The translations under genes were made by a program, and so were the position numbers. From Candidatus Stoquefichus sp. SB1 (GTDB lineage Bacteria > Bacillota_I > Bacilli_A > Erysipelotrichales > Coprobacillaceae): a stretch of DNA of 64,000 bases. Under the pieces are notes generated by a model that did no database searches, was not told the DNA's origin, and worked only from the letters and a program-made list of their open reading frames with translations. Of this stretch, positions 39,701 through 47,778 are shown piece after piece (within the stretch, counting starts at the first letter, position 1; each line of letters opens with the position of its first letter). The stretch spans positions 372,001 to 436,000 of the forward strand of contig NZ_LN852695.1 of NCBI RefSeq assembly GCF_001244545.1, written 5' to 3'.

Positions 39701-42540
39701 AGTATAAGGAACTCATTAAAGTCATAGAATTCAAGATTTTAAAGGCAGAAAACAGCGGTCTTAAAATCATATCAACAAGTGAAGAATTAACAACTGACTA
39801 TACTGGCAAGACATATGATAAAACTCCTAAGATCAGTAAACCTGATAATTATACAGGAACAGTGACCTTTAAATGGGAGAAGAAGAAAGCTGATGGCAGT
39901 TGGGAAGAGTTACTATCTAAACCTACAGATACTGGTACATATCAAGTTAGTGCTATAGCCAGTGAGGATAACAATTATCAAAAAACAGAATCTGAACCAG
40001 TGCAGCTTGAAATCAGAAAAGCTGAGAGTACGATTACAGTTAAGGGAACTTTAGATAAAGCCTATGACAGCAATTCAGTCAGCAATCCAACAATTGACAG
40101 GACAGGCAGCAGCAAAACACCAGTCTATACATGGGAAAAGAAGAATGGAAATGACTGGGAAAAACTTGAATCTGCACCTAAGGATGTCGGAGAATATCGT
40201 GTCAAAATTGATGTGGCTGAGGATGATAACCACAAGTCAGCAACAGCAACAAAGGAATTTACAATATCACAGGCAACTAATAGCTGGAAAGATGAACTTC
40301 AGATAGAGAACTGGATATATGGTGAAGAAGCAAAAAAACCAAGTTCAAAAGCAAAATTTGGTGAAGTCACATATACCTACAGCAAGAAAGGATTAAATCA
40401 GTATACTACAACAGTTCCAACAACAGCAGGAGATTGGACAGTTAAGGCAACTGTTGAAGAAACTGATAATTATAAAGAAATAGAAGCGACAGTAGATTTC
40501 AAAATTAATAAAGTTAATGGAAAGATCAGCATAACTTCTTCACAGCAGGATCTAAAGAGCATCTATAATGGACAGCCATTCAACAAGACAGTGAATGTAG
40601 AAAAGCCTGTTAGTTATACAGGAACAGTCACATTTAAATGGGAAAAACAGATGAATAATAGTTGGGAAGTCTTAACAGACAAGCCAAAAGATGCAGGAAC
40701 ATATCGTGTAACTGCAATAGCTAGTGCTGATAACAATTATAAAGAAGCACTGTCAGAACCTGTACAATTCGAAATTGAAAAGGCAGAGGCACCTATTATT
40801 ACTGAACCAAAAAATCTAAGTGGTGGAGAAGGTCAGAAACTTTCTACAGTTGCCTTATCAAATGGATGGAAATGGCTAAAGGATGATACAGTCTTAACAG
40901 CTGATCAGACAAAGTACCAGGCATATTTGGAAGTTGATGACAGCAATTACGATTATGCAAATACAGATGGCTATAATGAGAGTAAGCATTATGTTGTCAG
41001 AGCATTAACAATCATAATCAAGGCTCAAAACGAATGGAAAGTCAGTCCATCAATAGAGAACTGGACATATGGTAAAGAAGCAAACAAACCAAATGCAGAA
41101 GCAAAATTTGGAGAAGTTAAATATACTTATAGTGACAAAAAAGATGGTGTCTTTACAGATAAAATTCCTACAGATGCAGGAACATGGTATGTCAAGGCAC
41201 AAATCAATGAAACAAGTAACTATACAGGATTGGAAGAAGTCAGGGGATTCAATATTGATAAGGCAGAACCAGTGTATACATTGCCAGTCAATCTTAATGC
41301 AGTCTATGGACAGACACTAGGAGAGATAGCACTTAATGATGGCTTCGAATGGGTAGAGCCACTTAAAAAGGTAGGAGATGCTGGTGATGTCACAGCAATG
41401 CTCAGATATACACCAGATGATTCCAATTATAAGACAGTAACAATTCCAGTTGTTATTAAGGTAAATAGGGCAGAGAATGAATGGATTCATCATCCATCAA
41501 TAGAGAACTGGATATATGGAGAAGAAGCAAAAGAACCAACTTCAGAAGCAAAGTTTGGAGAAGTCGAATATACATATAGTGACAAAAAAGATGGTGTCTT
41601 TACAGATAAAGTTCCTACAGATACTGGAACATGGTATGTCAAGGCACAAGTCAATGAAACAGGTAACTATACAGGATTGGAAGAAGTGAAGGAATTCAAT
41701 ATTAATAAAGCAATCCCAACTGTTGAATTGCCTACGAATCTAAAAGGTGTAGAAGAACAGTTGCTTTCAACAGTTGTCCTGCCAAAAGGTTGGACATGGA
41801 CTGATGGAGATATTATGCTTAGTGTTCAAAACAGTGGATATAAAGCAAGACTTATTGTTGATGATATAAATTATGACTATACTGGTGTAGAAGGATACAA
41901 TAAAGAGAATCATTATGTGGAAAGAACATTGAATGTTTCCGTTGCAAGTAAAGAAGCAGGAAGCATACAAAAGGAAGTTAAGAAAGGGAATAATGCACCA
42001 GATGTAAAGATACCTATGACTGAAAGTCAACTTGCCAATATTGTTTTAACAGATGATGAAAAGAAGGCAGTAGAAAAAGGCAGTGATATAAAGATTGTTC
42101 TGACAGTTGATGATGCTTCAGGACAGATCAGTATCAAGGATAAGACAGTTGTAGAATCAGTGCTGGGAGAAATGAAGATAGGACAGTATCTGGATGTCAG
42201 TCTGTTAAAGATCATTGATCATGAAGAAAGCAGGATAAGCCAAACAAGAGGCATTATCAGAATCACAATAGAGATACCAGAAAGCCTAAGGAAGGCAAAC
42301 AGGGAATTTGTGATGATACGCGTCCATGATGGAGTGGCAACAATTCTAAAGGATTTAGATACTGATGCGAATACAATAACGATTGAGACAGATCAATTCT
42401 CTACATATGCTATTGCATATCAGGATAAACAAAGCAATATAGCAGAAACGGAAGATAGAACAGTCATAGGAGGATATATAATTCTTGCTGGGCTATCAGG
42501 AATGTTATTGTTCATTAACAGAAAACAAAAAAGGATATAA
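36778..42540 (+). CDS. Giant phase-variable LRR/MBG-repeat surface protein
   Basis: A 1920-aa cell-surface protein. The long N-terminus ends in a hydrophobic stretch (about 55-70) with likely cleavage after SVYA (residue 77). Next come 16 leucine-rich repeats of 21 aa (LDVSKNTxLxELxCYxTKIES pattern, internalin/BspA-like), and then many MBG/YDG-like beta modules carrying repeated KTYDG, EIENWTYGEEA-type and AGTYxVxA motifs up to about residue 1720. A final domain (SISQ to FSTYAIAYQDK) follows. It ends with a membrane helix (IILAGLSGMLLFI) and NRKQKRI, but shows no LPxTG; the site reads ETEDRT. Start at 36778 after AAGGGAGTGAAAGA. The role is probably adhesion, inferred from architecture. It lies behind an invertible terminator. 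Confidence 0.88.
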   Translation: MKNLVSKIIRFEKKNPQYKKTITIMYCLLYVLQRVTDFMDSFIRQVQRIILKKQIVSLVLTLILVISMITQPISVYATDTTTRNTSPSNETNGDIPIDAEHFPDDVFREYILNDVSINTNGDKILSSAEINSATDIEILFKKDIKSLKGLEYFTALKTLYCDGTGITELDISKNVALEELSCGSVGIREVDISKNTALKVISFSGTQIEELDISQNTKLKKLWCYNTGISQLDVSKNFDLEALYCDRTNLESLNVNKNQNLKVLTCYQTGIETLDVTQNTNLKQLDCHNTKIKSLDVSKNTELQELSCYSTKIESLDVSKNTDLTKLNCSMTEIENLDISKNSKLKELECYSIAIEKLDVTQNINLEDLSCYSTKIQSLNVTHNLSLRVLDCSDTAIEKLDVTKNTNLEQLWCSSTKIQSLNVIQNLMLKVLDFSGTAIEQLDVTQNINLENLYCYNTKIESLDVSKNSKLRELLCYNTSLVYLDIGNISSLKKIQMPTLSSIELKEKNSTFNIADKFPGIDPQKINVTKGAKYDSNTGIVSEYLDRTPIEYSYDCGTADGKAITLNVKLTILQKEESTIKITTNDLNKTYDGKPVITPNVEKTGSSKAITYIWKKWNDQTFEWDEIPSAPTEAGEYEFHAHVDADDNYIAAEDYVYFDIDKADGSIAIETIDGKTYDGNDFNHAPAIKEKTGTGNVTYTWEMKKGNDWEEIESIPKNAGEYRVTAILEADDNYKSAKSEPVEFEISQASNSWKKALSIDNWTYKEEAKEPSSEAKFGEVTYTYSKKGLNQYSTTVPTTAGDWTVRATVVGTDNYKGMEATKDFTIYKAIALAITEPQNLSGVQDDKLSTVTLPEYWSWVDKDTVLKATNNGYKARLTVDDANYDYTGVAGYSEGNHYVERTLKVVVPKVENEWTVDPSIENWTYNETASTPVGTAKHGTVIFTYSSSKDVEFTKNKPTTAGTWYMKAYVSADDEYKELIKVIEFKILKAENSGLKIISTSEELTTDYTGKTYDKTPKISKPDNYTGTVTFKWEKKKADGSWEELLSKPTDTGTYQVSAIASEDNNYQKTESEPVQLEIRKAESTITVKGTLDKAYDSNSVSNPTIDRTGSSKTPVYTWEKKNGNDWEKLESAPKDVGEYRVKIDVAEDDNHKSATATKEFTISQATNSWKDELQIENWIYGEEAKKPSSKAKFGEVTYTYSKKGLNQYTTTVPTTAGDWTVKATVEETDNYKEIEATVDFKINKVNGKISITSSQQDLKSIYNGQPFNKTVNVEKPVSYTGTVTFKWEKQMNNSWEVLTDKPKDAGTYRVTAIASADNNYKEALSEPVQFEIEKAEAPIITEPKNLSGGEGQKLSTVALSNGWKWLKDDTVLTADQTKYQAYLEVDDSNYDYANTDGYNESKHYVVRALTIIIKAQNEWKVSPSIENWTYGKEANKPNAEAKFGEVKYTYSDKKDGVFTDKIPTDAGTWYVKAQINETSNYTGLEEVRGFNIDKAEPVYTLPVNLNAVYGQTLGEIALNDGFEWVEPLKKVGDAGDVTAMLRYTPDDSNYKTVTIPVVIKVNRAENEWIHHPSIENWIYGEEAKEPTSEAKFGEVEYTYSDKKDGVFTDKVPTDTGTWYVKAQVNETGNYTGLEEVKEFNINKAIPTVELPTNLKGVEEQLLSTVVLPKGWTWTDGDIMLSVQNSGYKARLIVDDINYDYTGVEGYNKENHYVERTLNVSVASKEAGSIQKEVKKGNNAPDVKIPMTESQLANIVLTDDEKKAVEKGSDIKIVLTVDDASGQISIKDKTVVESVLGEMKIGQYLDVSLLKIIDHEESRISQTRGIIRITIEIPESLRKANREFVMIRVHDGVATILKDLDTDANTITIETDQFSTYAIAYQDKQSNIAETEDRTVIGGYIILAGLSGMLLFINRKQKRI
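37281..38288 (+). repeat. 16 coding repeats of 63 bp (LRR)
   Basis: From the first LDIS at 37281 to the last LDIG at 38226 the spacing is exactly 15 x 63 bp, with no indel. Each unit encodes a 21-residue leucine-rich repeat; units around 37660-37740 and 37850-38110 are close to one another at DNA level. Confidence 0.9.
38500..41960 (+). repeat. MBG/YDG-type module repeats within the giant surface gene
   Basis: A series of related modules of about 70-90 residues. Strong near-identical DNA pairs include the regions at 39030-39250 and 40280-40490, at 41030-41250 and 41480-41700, and at 39290-39490 and 41750-41940. Codon use is visibly richer in G and C than in the LRR part. Confidence 0.75.
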
Positions 42541-42561
42541 ACATTAATAAAGATAATGTTA

Positions 42562-42596
42562 AAGAAGAGGTTTATACAGATTAAATCTCTTCTTTT
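42562..42596 (+). terminator. Terminator after giant surface gene
   Basis: A 13-bp stem (42562-42574 with 42582-42594) with one G-T pair, followed by TT. It separates the two phase-variable units. Confidence 0.88.
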
Positions 42597-42597
42597 A

Positions 42598-42683
42598 TCC
42601 GTTGAATATCCTATTTGTTAAAGCACTCCCAAAACTTAATTAAAATGCTTTATAATTGAGTTAGTACAATAATGTACACATTA
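42598..42683 (+). repeat. Direct-repeat leader, copy 2
   Basis: The second copy of the 86-bp leader, 79 of 86 identical to 36565-36650. Differences cluster in a 10-bp patch around 42617-42627, while the TATAAT/TACAAT part is identical. Confidence 0.85.
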
Positions 42684-42782
42684 GAAAATATGAAGAATTA
42701 AGCATAAAAAAAGGAAATACCTAAATATTTTAGATAAATCCTTATATTAATGCTAAATAAAAGTCTGTTAATTAATGTGTAC
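42674..42782 (+). other. Invertible DNA element 2 (apparent ON orientation)
   Basis: A 109-bp element bounded by GTACACATTA (42674-42683) and TAATGTGTAC (42773-42782), the reverse complement of element 1 with 6 differences. Here the hairpin 42713-42741 is preceded by A7 and has no T tract on the plus strand; its plus-strand pairing is also worse (three mismatches). A transcript from the fixed leader should therefore read through into the 616-aa surface gene. Confidence 0.85.
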
Positions 42783-42808
42783 CTTTACGAACAAAAGGAG
42801 GGAAACAA

Positions 42809-44659
42809 ATGAAGTATCATTTAAAAGGGAAGTACAGATTAAAAGTGAATGCATTTTTAGTTAAACAGTTTAAGGTATGGTGTAGTCTATTTTTAATTAT
42901 TGGTAGTTCATCATACATTTTAAAAAATGCTTATGCACAAGAAACTACAACTACACATTGGGACATATCAGATGCATCAAATCCAGGAGCGGTTTCAGCT
43001 GATTATGCTGATGGAACACTAACGATTAGTGGTAATGGAACAATGAAAGTTATTTTACCTGATGCTATTTTAAATGATATACCGTGGTATGGTTATAAAG
43101 ATAATATAACGAAAGTGATTATTGAAGGGAATATTACTGCAACTAATTTACATGGAATGTTTCGAGATTTAACAAACCTCAAAACAATTAAAAATTTAGA
43201 CAAAATCAATACAAGTCATGTGACGAATATGTCTACTATGTTTTATAATTGCAATTCATTAACTAAATTAGATGTATCCAACTTTGATACAAGCAAAGTA
43301 AAAGATATGTCTTCTATGTTTTTTAATTGTAAGGCTTTAACTGAATTGGATGTATCCAACTTTAATACAAGCAAAGTAAAAGACATGTCTTCTATGTTTT
43401 ATAATTGCCAGTCTTTAAATGAATTAGATGTATCTAACTTTAAAACAAGCAACGTAACCGATATGTATTCTATGTTTTCTAATTGTAAGGCTTTAACTGA
43501 ATTAGATGTATCCAACTTTAATACAGGCAAAGTGACTAGTATGTTTTATATGTTTTGTAATTGTGAGGCTTTAACTGAATTAAATGTATCTAACTTTGAT
43601 ACAAGCCAAGTGACTGATATGGCTGGTATGTTTTATAATTGTCAGGTAATAAAAAAATTAGATATATCCAACTTTGATACAAGTCAAGTGACTAATGCAT
43701 TCTTTATGTTTTCTAGTTGTCAATCACTTGTTAATGTTCAAGGGTTAGACATCACTAAAGATAACTGCGATGTTGATTTTATTTTTAGCAACACTCCTCA
43801 TTTATCTCAAGTTCATGTGAAGACAAAAAAACAGTTAGAAATTCCTTATACTGATAGTAATCATAGATGGTATGATGAAGATGATAAAATCTTAAATGAT
43901 AATGATAGTGGTACTGCAGCGATTATTCCTATATCTGATGACTATGTGACTTATACATTATCACCAGCTATTACTCATGATATTATGTATGAATTAGATG
44001 GTGGAACTTTAGAAAGTAAACAAGATAAATTTGAAATTCTAGAAGGATATGAATTACCTATACCTACAAAGAGTGAATATTTCTTTGATGGATGGTATGA
44101 CAGTGCAGACTTTGATAGGAAGATTACGAAGATAGAGAAATATACATTAGAAGATAAGACAGTCTATGCTAAATGGACTAAGAAAGCAGAACTACAAGCA
44201 AATAACTTTAGTGTGAAGTTATCAAATGAAACCTATACAGGAGTTGAAATAACATATACCATAACATCTTCACTTGAAGGCGTTGGTATACCTCAAGTTA
44301 AAAAACTTGAAAAAGATGGTATTGAAATAAATGAAGTTAGAGAAGCAGGTACATATAAAATCACATTTGATGTTGATGAGGGCGAGAAATATCTGGGTGC
44401 TACAGGTTTAACTATTGTGTTTACAATAGAAAATAAACCAGTTGTAGAACCTGAGGATCCAACACGACCAAATGATAAACCAATACCACCAGTTAATAAA
44501 CCAACTATCCCAATTGAAAACTCAACACCATCAACTGATAATTCTCAGAAGATAACAAATGTTGAAACAGGAGATAATAGTTTTATAATATTATATGGTG
44601 GGATGGTATTAGTTGGATTAGGAGTAATGATTTATTTAAGAAGAAAAGAGAATGAATAA
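42809..44659 (+). CDS. Phase-variable BspA-family (DUF285) surface protein
   Basis: A 616-aa surface protein. The signal sequence has its hydrophobic core at WCSLFLIIGSSSYIL and likely cleavage after AYA. BspA-type DUF285 repeats of 26 aa follow (LTELDVSNFNTSKVKDMSSM then FYNC), at least six tandem units plus flanking degenerate ones. A Listeria-Bacteroides repeat (YELDGG..., FDGWYDSADF..., VYAKWTKK) and a further beta module come next. A Pro-rich stalk (PEDPTRPNDKPIPPVNKP) leads to NVETGD, a sortase-type signal, then a membrane helix and RRKENE. Start ATG 42809 after AAAGGAGGGAAACAA. The role is probably an adhesin, anchored to the wall by a sortase encoded elsewhere. Confidence 0.9.
   Translation: MKYHLKGKYRLKVNAFLVKQFKVWCSLFLIIGSSSYILKNAYAQETTTTHWDISDASNPGAVSADYADGTLTISGNGTMKVILPDAILNDIPWYGYKDNITKVIIEGNITATNLHGMFRDLTNLKTIKNLDKINTSHVTNMSTMFYNCNSLTKLDVSNFDTSKVKDMSSMFFNCKALTELDVSNFNTSKVKDMSSMFYNCQSLNELDVSNFKTSNVTDMYSMFSNCKALTELDVSNFNTGKVTSMFYMFCNCEALTELNVSNFDTSQVTDMAGMFYNCQVIKKLDISNFDTSQVTNAFFMFSSCQSLVNVQGLDITKDNCDVDFIFSNTPHLSQVHVKTKKQLEIPYTDSNHRWYDEDDKILNDNDSGTAAIIPISDDYVTYTLSPAITHDIMYELDGGTLESKQDKFEILEGYELPIPTKSEYFFDGWYDSADFDRKITKIEKYTLEDKTVYAKWTKKAELQANNFSVKLSNETYTGVEITYTITSSLEGVGIPQVKKLEKDGIEINEVREAGTYKITFDVDEGEKYLGATGLTIVFTIENKPVVEPEDPTRPNDKPIPPVNKPTIPIENSTPSTDNSQKITNVETGDNSFIILYGGMVLVGLGVMIYLRRKENE
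43271..43738 (+). repeat. Six 78-bp coding repeats (DUF285)
   Basis: GATGTATCCAACTTT-like starts at 43271, 43349, 43427, 43505, 43583 and 43661 are exactly 78 bp apart, each unit encoding 26 residues. Confidence 0.9.
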
Positions 44660-44673
44660 AAATGTAAAAATAA

Positions 44674-44731
44674 GGAGTTGCAGCGTATAAATAGTTTTTT
44701 AGCTATTGAGAGCGTTGAACTTCTTTTTTTC
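44674..44731 (+). terminator. Terminator after DUF285 surface gene
   Basis: The outer stem AGTTGCAGCG/CGTTGAACT has one bulge and one G-T pair; an inner AATAG/CTATT stem lies within it. A T7 run follows. Confidence 0.7.
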
Positions 44732-44811
44732 TTATTGAAAAAAATAAACAAGTATTGATTTGAGTGTTCAGATAACTTATGATGAATAAAAGATTTGAGG
44801 AGTTGATAGAT

Positions 44812-45528
44812 ATGATTGGATTAGGAACATTGATTAATACAGGTGCTATTCTATTAGGTGGTATAGGTGGTTTGCTTTTTGGATCACATATTGAAAAAAG
44901 ATATCAAGAGACATTAATGAGTGCTATTGGTATTTGTGTTTTGTTTTTAGGAATAATAGGGACTATTGAAAAAGTATTTGTTGTGAATAGTGGAGAATTA
45001 GTGAGTGGACATACAATGATGATGATTGCAAGTTTAGCAATTGGAGCATTGATAGGAGAGTTTTTGAATATTGAAGGTCATTTAGAGCATTTTGGGGAAT
45101 GGTTAAAAAAAGTAACAAAAAGTCAGGAGGATAATGCTTTTGTCGAGGCTTTTGTGACAACAACTTTAACGATTTGTATTGGTGCTATGGCTATTGTTGG
45201 AGCCATTCAAGATGGATTGACAGGGGATATTTCAACATTGCAGGCTAAAGCAATATTAGATGCAATTATTGTTTTGATTATGAGTGCATCTCAAGGAAAA
45301 GGATGTTTGTTTGCAGCTATTCCAGTTTTTATATTTCAAGGCAGTATGACACTTCTGGCTAAAGTTATTGAACCTATTTTAACACCAGCAGCATTTACGA
45401 ATCTTTCTTTAGTGGGTTCTGTGCTTATCTTTTGTATAGGTGTTAATCTTGTGTGGGGAAAGAAAGTCAAAACTGCTAATTTATTACCTGCTATTGTTAT
45501 TGCTGTTATTTGTTCTTATATAATATAA
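44812..45528 (+). CDS. DUF554 integral membrane protein
   Basis: A 238-aa membrane protein with about seven hydrophobic segments, matching DUF554 (YdfK/YqgA type). Family marks are the start IGLGTLINTGAILLGGIGGLLFG, the GICVLFLGIIG helix, and FVTTTLTICIGAMAIVGAIQDG, with LDAIIVLIMSASQGKG later. The function of the family is unknown; a transport role is often assumed. Start at 44812 after GAGGAG; the frame extends further upstream but without a ribosome site. It is convergent with the SAP-domain gene, sharing a terminator. Confidence 0.87.
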   Translation: MIGLGTLINTGAILLGGIGGLLFGSHIEKRYQETLMSAIGICVLFLGIIGTIEKVFVVNSGELVSGHTMMMIASLAIGALIGEFLNIEGHLEHFGEWLKKVTKSQEDNAFVEAFVTTTLTICIGAMAIVGAIQDGLTGDISTLQAKAILDAIIVLIMSASQGKGCLFAAIPVFIFQGSMTLLAKVIEPILTPAAFTNLSLVGSVLIFCIGVNLVWGKKVKTANLLPAIVIAVICSYII

Positions 45529-45529
45529 A

Positions 45530-45548
45530 AAAACACCATTGGTGTTTT
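45530..45548. terminator. Bidirectional terminator between convergent genes
   Basis: AAAACACC / GGTGTTTT with ATT loop, flanked by A and T tracts, lies between the DUF554 gene and the minus-strand SAP gene. Confidence 0.85.
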
Positions 45549-46120
45549 CATTGTAAGGAAATAAGATCATCTTTTTCATAACGATTATGACCAGGTAAAG
45601 CTTTTTTGTATTTCCAACAAATAATGGCTTGGTCTAATGACTTTCCCGGATTATCATCAAAGAAATCACGAATATAAGTGTTGTATTCAAATTGTTTATC
45701 AATTTGGCTACGACCTTTTTTCTTATCTTCTAATATCTGATAATAAGCATTAATTGCATCTTGATATGTTTTTCCAGTATTTGTTTTTAACCATTTTTGA
45801 AAAGCTACAGGGAAAGAAAAACTAGGGCCTATCTTTTCTTTGAAAAAGGCACGATGTTTTTCTGAACAAACAAAATTAGGTTCGATTAATGTGTCTTCTG
45901 TAATAACTGAAATATTTGATTTATGTGAACGAACTGATTTAACTGATAAAATTTCACCTGTTTTTAAATAATGAGCAATTCTATTGGTAATGTCTATTTT
46001 TCCTCCAGATGAAGGAATACCATGTTCTTTACAAAATGAAACAAGTTCTTCTTTTAAATAATAATAATTTAAAAAAGTATCAGCATCTAAATTTTTATCT
46101 AATATTGGTCTTTCATTCAT
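45548..46120 (-). CDS. SAP-domain / DUF6434-like protein
   Basis: A 190-aa basic protein. The N-terminal half includes a SAP-like motif (LKEELVSFCKEHGIPSSGGKIDITNRIAHYL), a helix-extended-helix fold that often binds nucleic acid. The C-terminal part, HRAFFKEKIGPSFSFPVAFQKWLKTN...TYQDAINAYYQI, resembles the DUF6434 family. Its function is unknown. It overlaps the upstream oxidoreductase gene by 8 bp and forms an operon with it. The family call is from memory of motifs and is moderately sure. Confidence 0.75.
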   Translation of the reverse strand: MNERPILDKNLDADTFLNYYYLKEELVSFCKEHGIPSSGGKIDITNRIAHYLKTGEILSVKSVRSHKSNISVITEDTLIEPNFVCSEKHRAFFKEKIGPSFSFPVAFQKWLKTNTGKTYQDAINAYYQILEDKKKGRSQIDKQFEYNTYIRDFFDDNPGKSLDQAIICWKYKKALPGHNRYEKDDLISLQ

Positions 46121-47081
46121 TAGTATCTTCCTGCCATTTCTGATAAAGTGTTTCTACAAGATGTGTTGCTTCCATTGTTCTTGCAGGTGTCATTATAGGA
46201 CTTGTCAGTAACTGTTGCTTTAAACATTCATGAATATGATTGATTTCATATACGAATTCACTTTGATAAGGAAAATCATAATGTTTTGTTTCACCATTAT
46301 GAAAATAAATATCCAAATGATTAGATTTCCAATAATTTGGAATCACAATATAACCTTTATCTCCATAGAAAACAGCTTCATTTTTGAGCGGAACATTCAT
46401 AGCTATCGTTGAAGAAACCAAAATTTGATGATTCATTTTTAATTGGAAATTACAGATTTCATCAGACCCTGTAGGACATTTTATACAACTACCATCAATT
46501 TGAAAATGTGGATTATCAAATAGAAACTGCATCAATTCAATAGTATATGTAGCACTTCCATATAATGCACCACCGCCCATAGATAAATCATACATCCAAT
46601 GATCATAATCAAAGCGACCTGGAAAACCAGCTTTTAATTCAATGTATCGAATATCACCAATAACATTTTGTTCAATTAGTTTTTTTAATTGAAGTGTTGT
46701 TGGTAAAAAAACACATTTTTGTGCTTCCATTAAAAAACATTGATTCTGTTTTGCTAAATCAAAAAGTTTTTGAGCTTCAATAGAAGTTAAAGTAAATGGT
46801 TTCTCTACAATCACATGTTTATGATGCAATAGTGCATTTTGACAATCACGATAATGCAATCCATTTACAGTTGGAATATAGATAACATCTATATTTTCAT
46901 CCTCATATAATTCTTCATAACTTCCATAATAATTCTTAATATCATATTGTAACGCCGCCTCTTTGGCTTTAGCCACAGTTCGAGATGCAATAGCATAAAC
47001 TTCTCCTGCCTGACTCTCTTTAATACCTGCTATAAATCTTCCTACAATGGAAGCCGTACTTAATATTCCATAACGTATCAT
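46113..47081 (-). CDS. Gfo/Idh/MocA-family NAD(P)-dependent oxidoreductase
   Basis: A 322-aa oxidoreductase with an N-terminal Rossmann fold (YGILSTASIVGRFIAGIKES) in place of the more usual GxGxxG, then VYIPTVNGLHYRDC and the conserved EKPFTLTSIEA, whose lysine takes part in catalysis. The C-terminal beta-sheet domain contains WMYDLSMGGGALYGSA. Substrates in the family are sugars, inositols or trans-dihydrodiols. I chose the start at 47081 because GGTGATAAAA precedes it and the family start fits; the frame upstream is not needed. It is divergent from a TetR regulator. Confidence 0.9.
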   Translation of the reverse strand: MIRYGILSTASIVGRFIAGIKESQAGEVYAIASRTVAKAKEAALQYDIKNYYGSYEELYEDENIDVIYIPTVNGLHYRDCQNALLHHKHVIVEKPFTLTSIEAQKLFDLAKQNQCFLMEAQKCVFLPTTLQLKKLIEQNVIGDIRYIELKAGFPGRFDYDHWMYDLSMGGGALYGSATYTIELMQFLFDNPHFQIDGSCIKCPTGSDEICNFQLKMNHQILVSSTIAMNVPLKNEAVFYGDKGYIVIPNYWKSNHLDIYFHNGETKHYDFPYQSEFVYEINHIHECLKQQLLTSPIMTPARTMEATHLVETLYQKWQEDTNE

Positions 47082-47131
47082 TTTTATCACCATCCTCATT
47101 ATAAAGAAATCAAAAGAATAAAGCAATCTTA

Positions 47132-47172
47132 TTGACAAAGCAAACAAAATAGTTTAATATGAACGCTGTTCA
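47132..47172 (+). promoter_or_regulatory. Promoter and operator of the TetR gene
   Basis: TTGACA at 47132-47137 and TAATAT at 47155-47160 with a 17-bp spacer form a near-consensus promoter. The palindrome TGAACGCTGTTCA at 47160-47172 overlaps the -10 end and start site. A second copy is at 47779-47791, pointing to autorepression by the TetR protein. Confidence 0.8.
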
Positions 47173-47188
47173 GTTTGGCGGTGAGAAG

Positions 47189-47746
47189 ATGAATAAAGTT
47201 GTAACATCAAGAGAAGCAATTTTAAAAGTGAGTCAAAAAATTGCCTCAGAAAAAGGTTTACAGTCTATTAATATCAGAGCAGTTGCAAAAGAATGTCAGG
47301 TCTCAATAGGATCAATTTATAACTATTTTCCTTCTAAAGCAGATCTCATTATAGCAACCATTGAGGAAATATGGAAATCATTCTTTCATATGCGTAGTGA
47401 CTATCATCAATTTGATAACTTTCTTCATTGTACTGAATGGGTTTTTGAAACAATTCAACAAGGAACAAAGGAATATCCAGGTTTTTTCTTAGCTCATGCG
47501 CAGGGGCTAGATGATGAAAGTCTTTATCAAGGTAAAGATATGATGGAAAAGTATTTTCAGCATATTCAAGAAGGAATGCTTTGGGTATTACATCAAGATC
47601 AACAAGTGAAAAAGAATATCTTTGATGATGATTTGACAGAAGAACAATTCATTCAATTTGTTTTTTCAAACATGTTGCAATTGTTATCACAAAATCAAGA
47701 GTCTTGCCATATTTTAAAAGAGGTTATCAGAAGAATAATTTATTAA
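47189..47746 (+). CDS. TetR-family regulator with two likely operators
   Basis: A 185-aa TetR regulator: the N-terminal HTH INIRAVAKECQVSIGSIYNYFPSKADLI is intact, and the rest is helical ligand-binding domain. Start at 47189 after GGCGGTGAGAAG, downstream of the promoter's start site; earlier in-frame codons would lie in the operator. Operators TGAACGNTGTTCA occur both at its own promoter and in front of the membrane-protein pair that follows, so it should repress both. It is divergent from the Gfo/Idh-type gene, which may also be affected. Confidence 0.88.
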   Translation: MNKVVTSREAILKVSQKIASEKGLQSINIRAVAKECQVSIGSIYNYFPSKADLIIATIEEIWKSFFHMRSDYHQFDNFLHCTEWVFETIQQGTKEYPGFFLAHAQGLDDESLYQGKDMMEKYFQHIQEGMLWVLHQDQQVKKNIFDDDLTEEQFIQFVFSNMLQLLSQNQESCHILKEVIRRIIY

Positions 47747-47763
47747 CCCACATCAGTGGGTTT
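47745..47763 (+). terminator. Hairpin after TetR gene
   Basis: AACCCAC/GTGGGTT, 7-bp stem with ATCA loop, followed by TATT. It is probably a weak terminator between tetR and the membrane genes. Confidence 0.6.
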
Positions 47764-47778
47764 ATTAATGAACGAAAT

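Noticed and set aside
37281-41960. Regular repeats that could be taken for a CRISPR array or minisatellite
   Set aside because: The units are in-frame protein repeats inside one open reading frame, with no constant repeat and variable spacer pattern.
45548-46120. SAP-domain gene as a phage or mobile element gene
   Set aside because: It overlaps a metabolic oxidoreductase gene, has ordinary composition, and no other phage-like genes are near.
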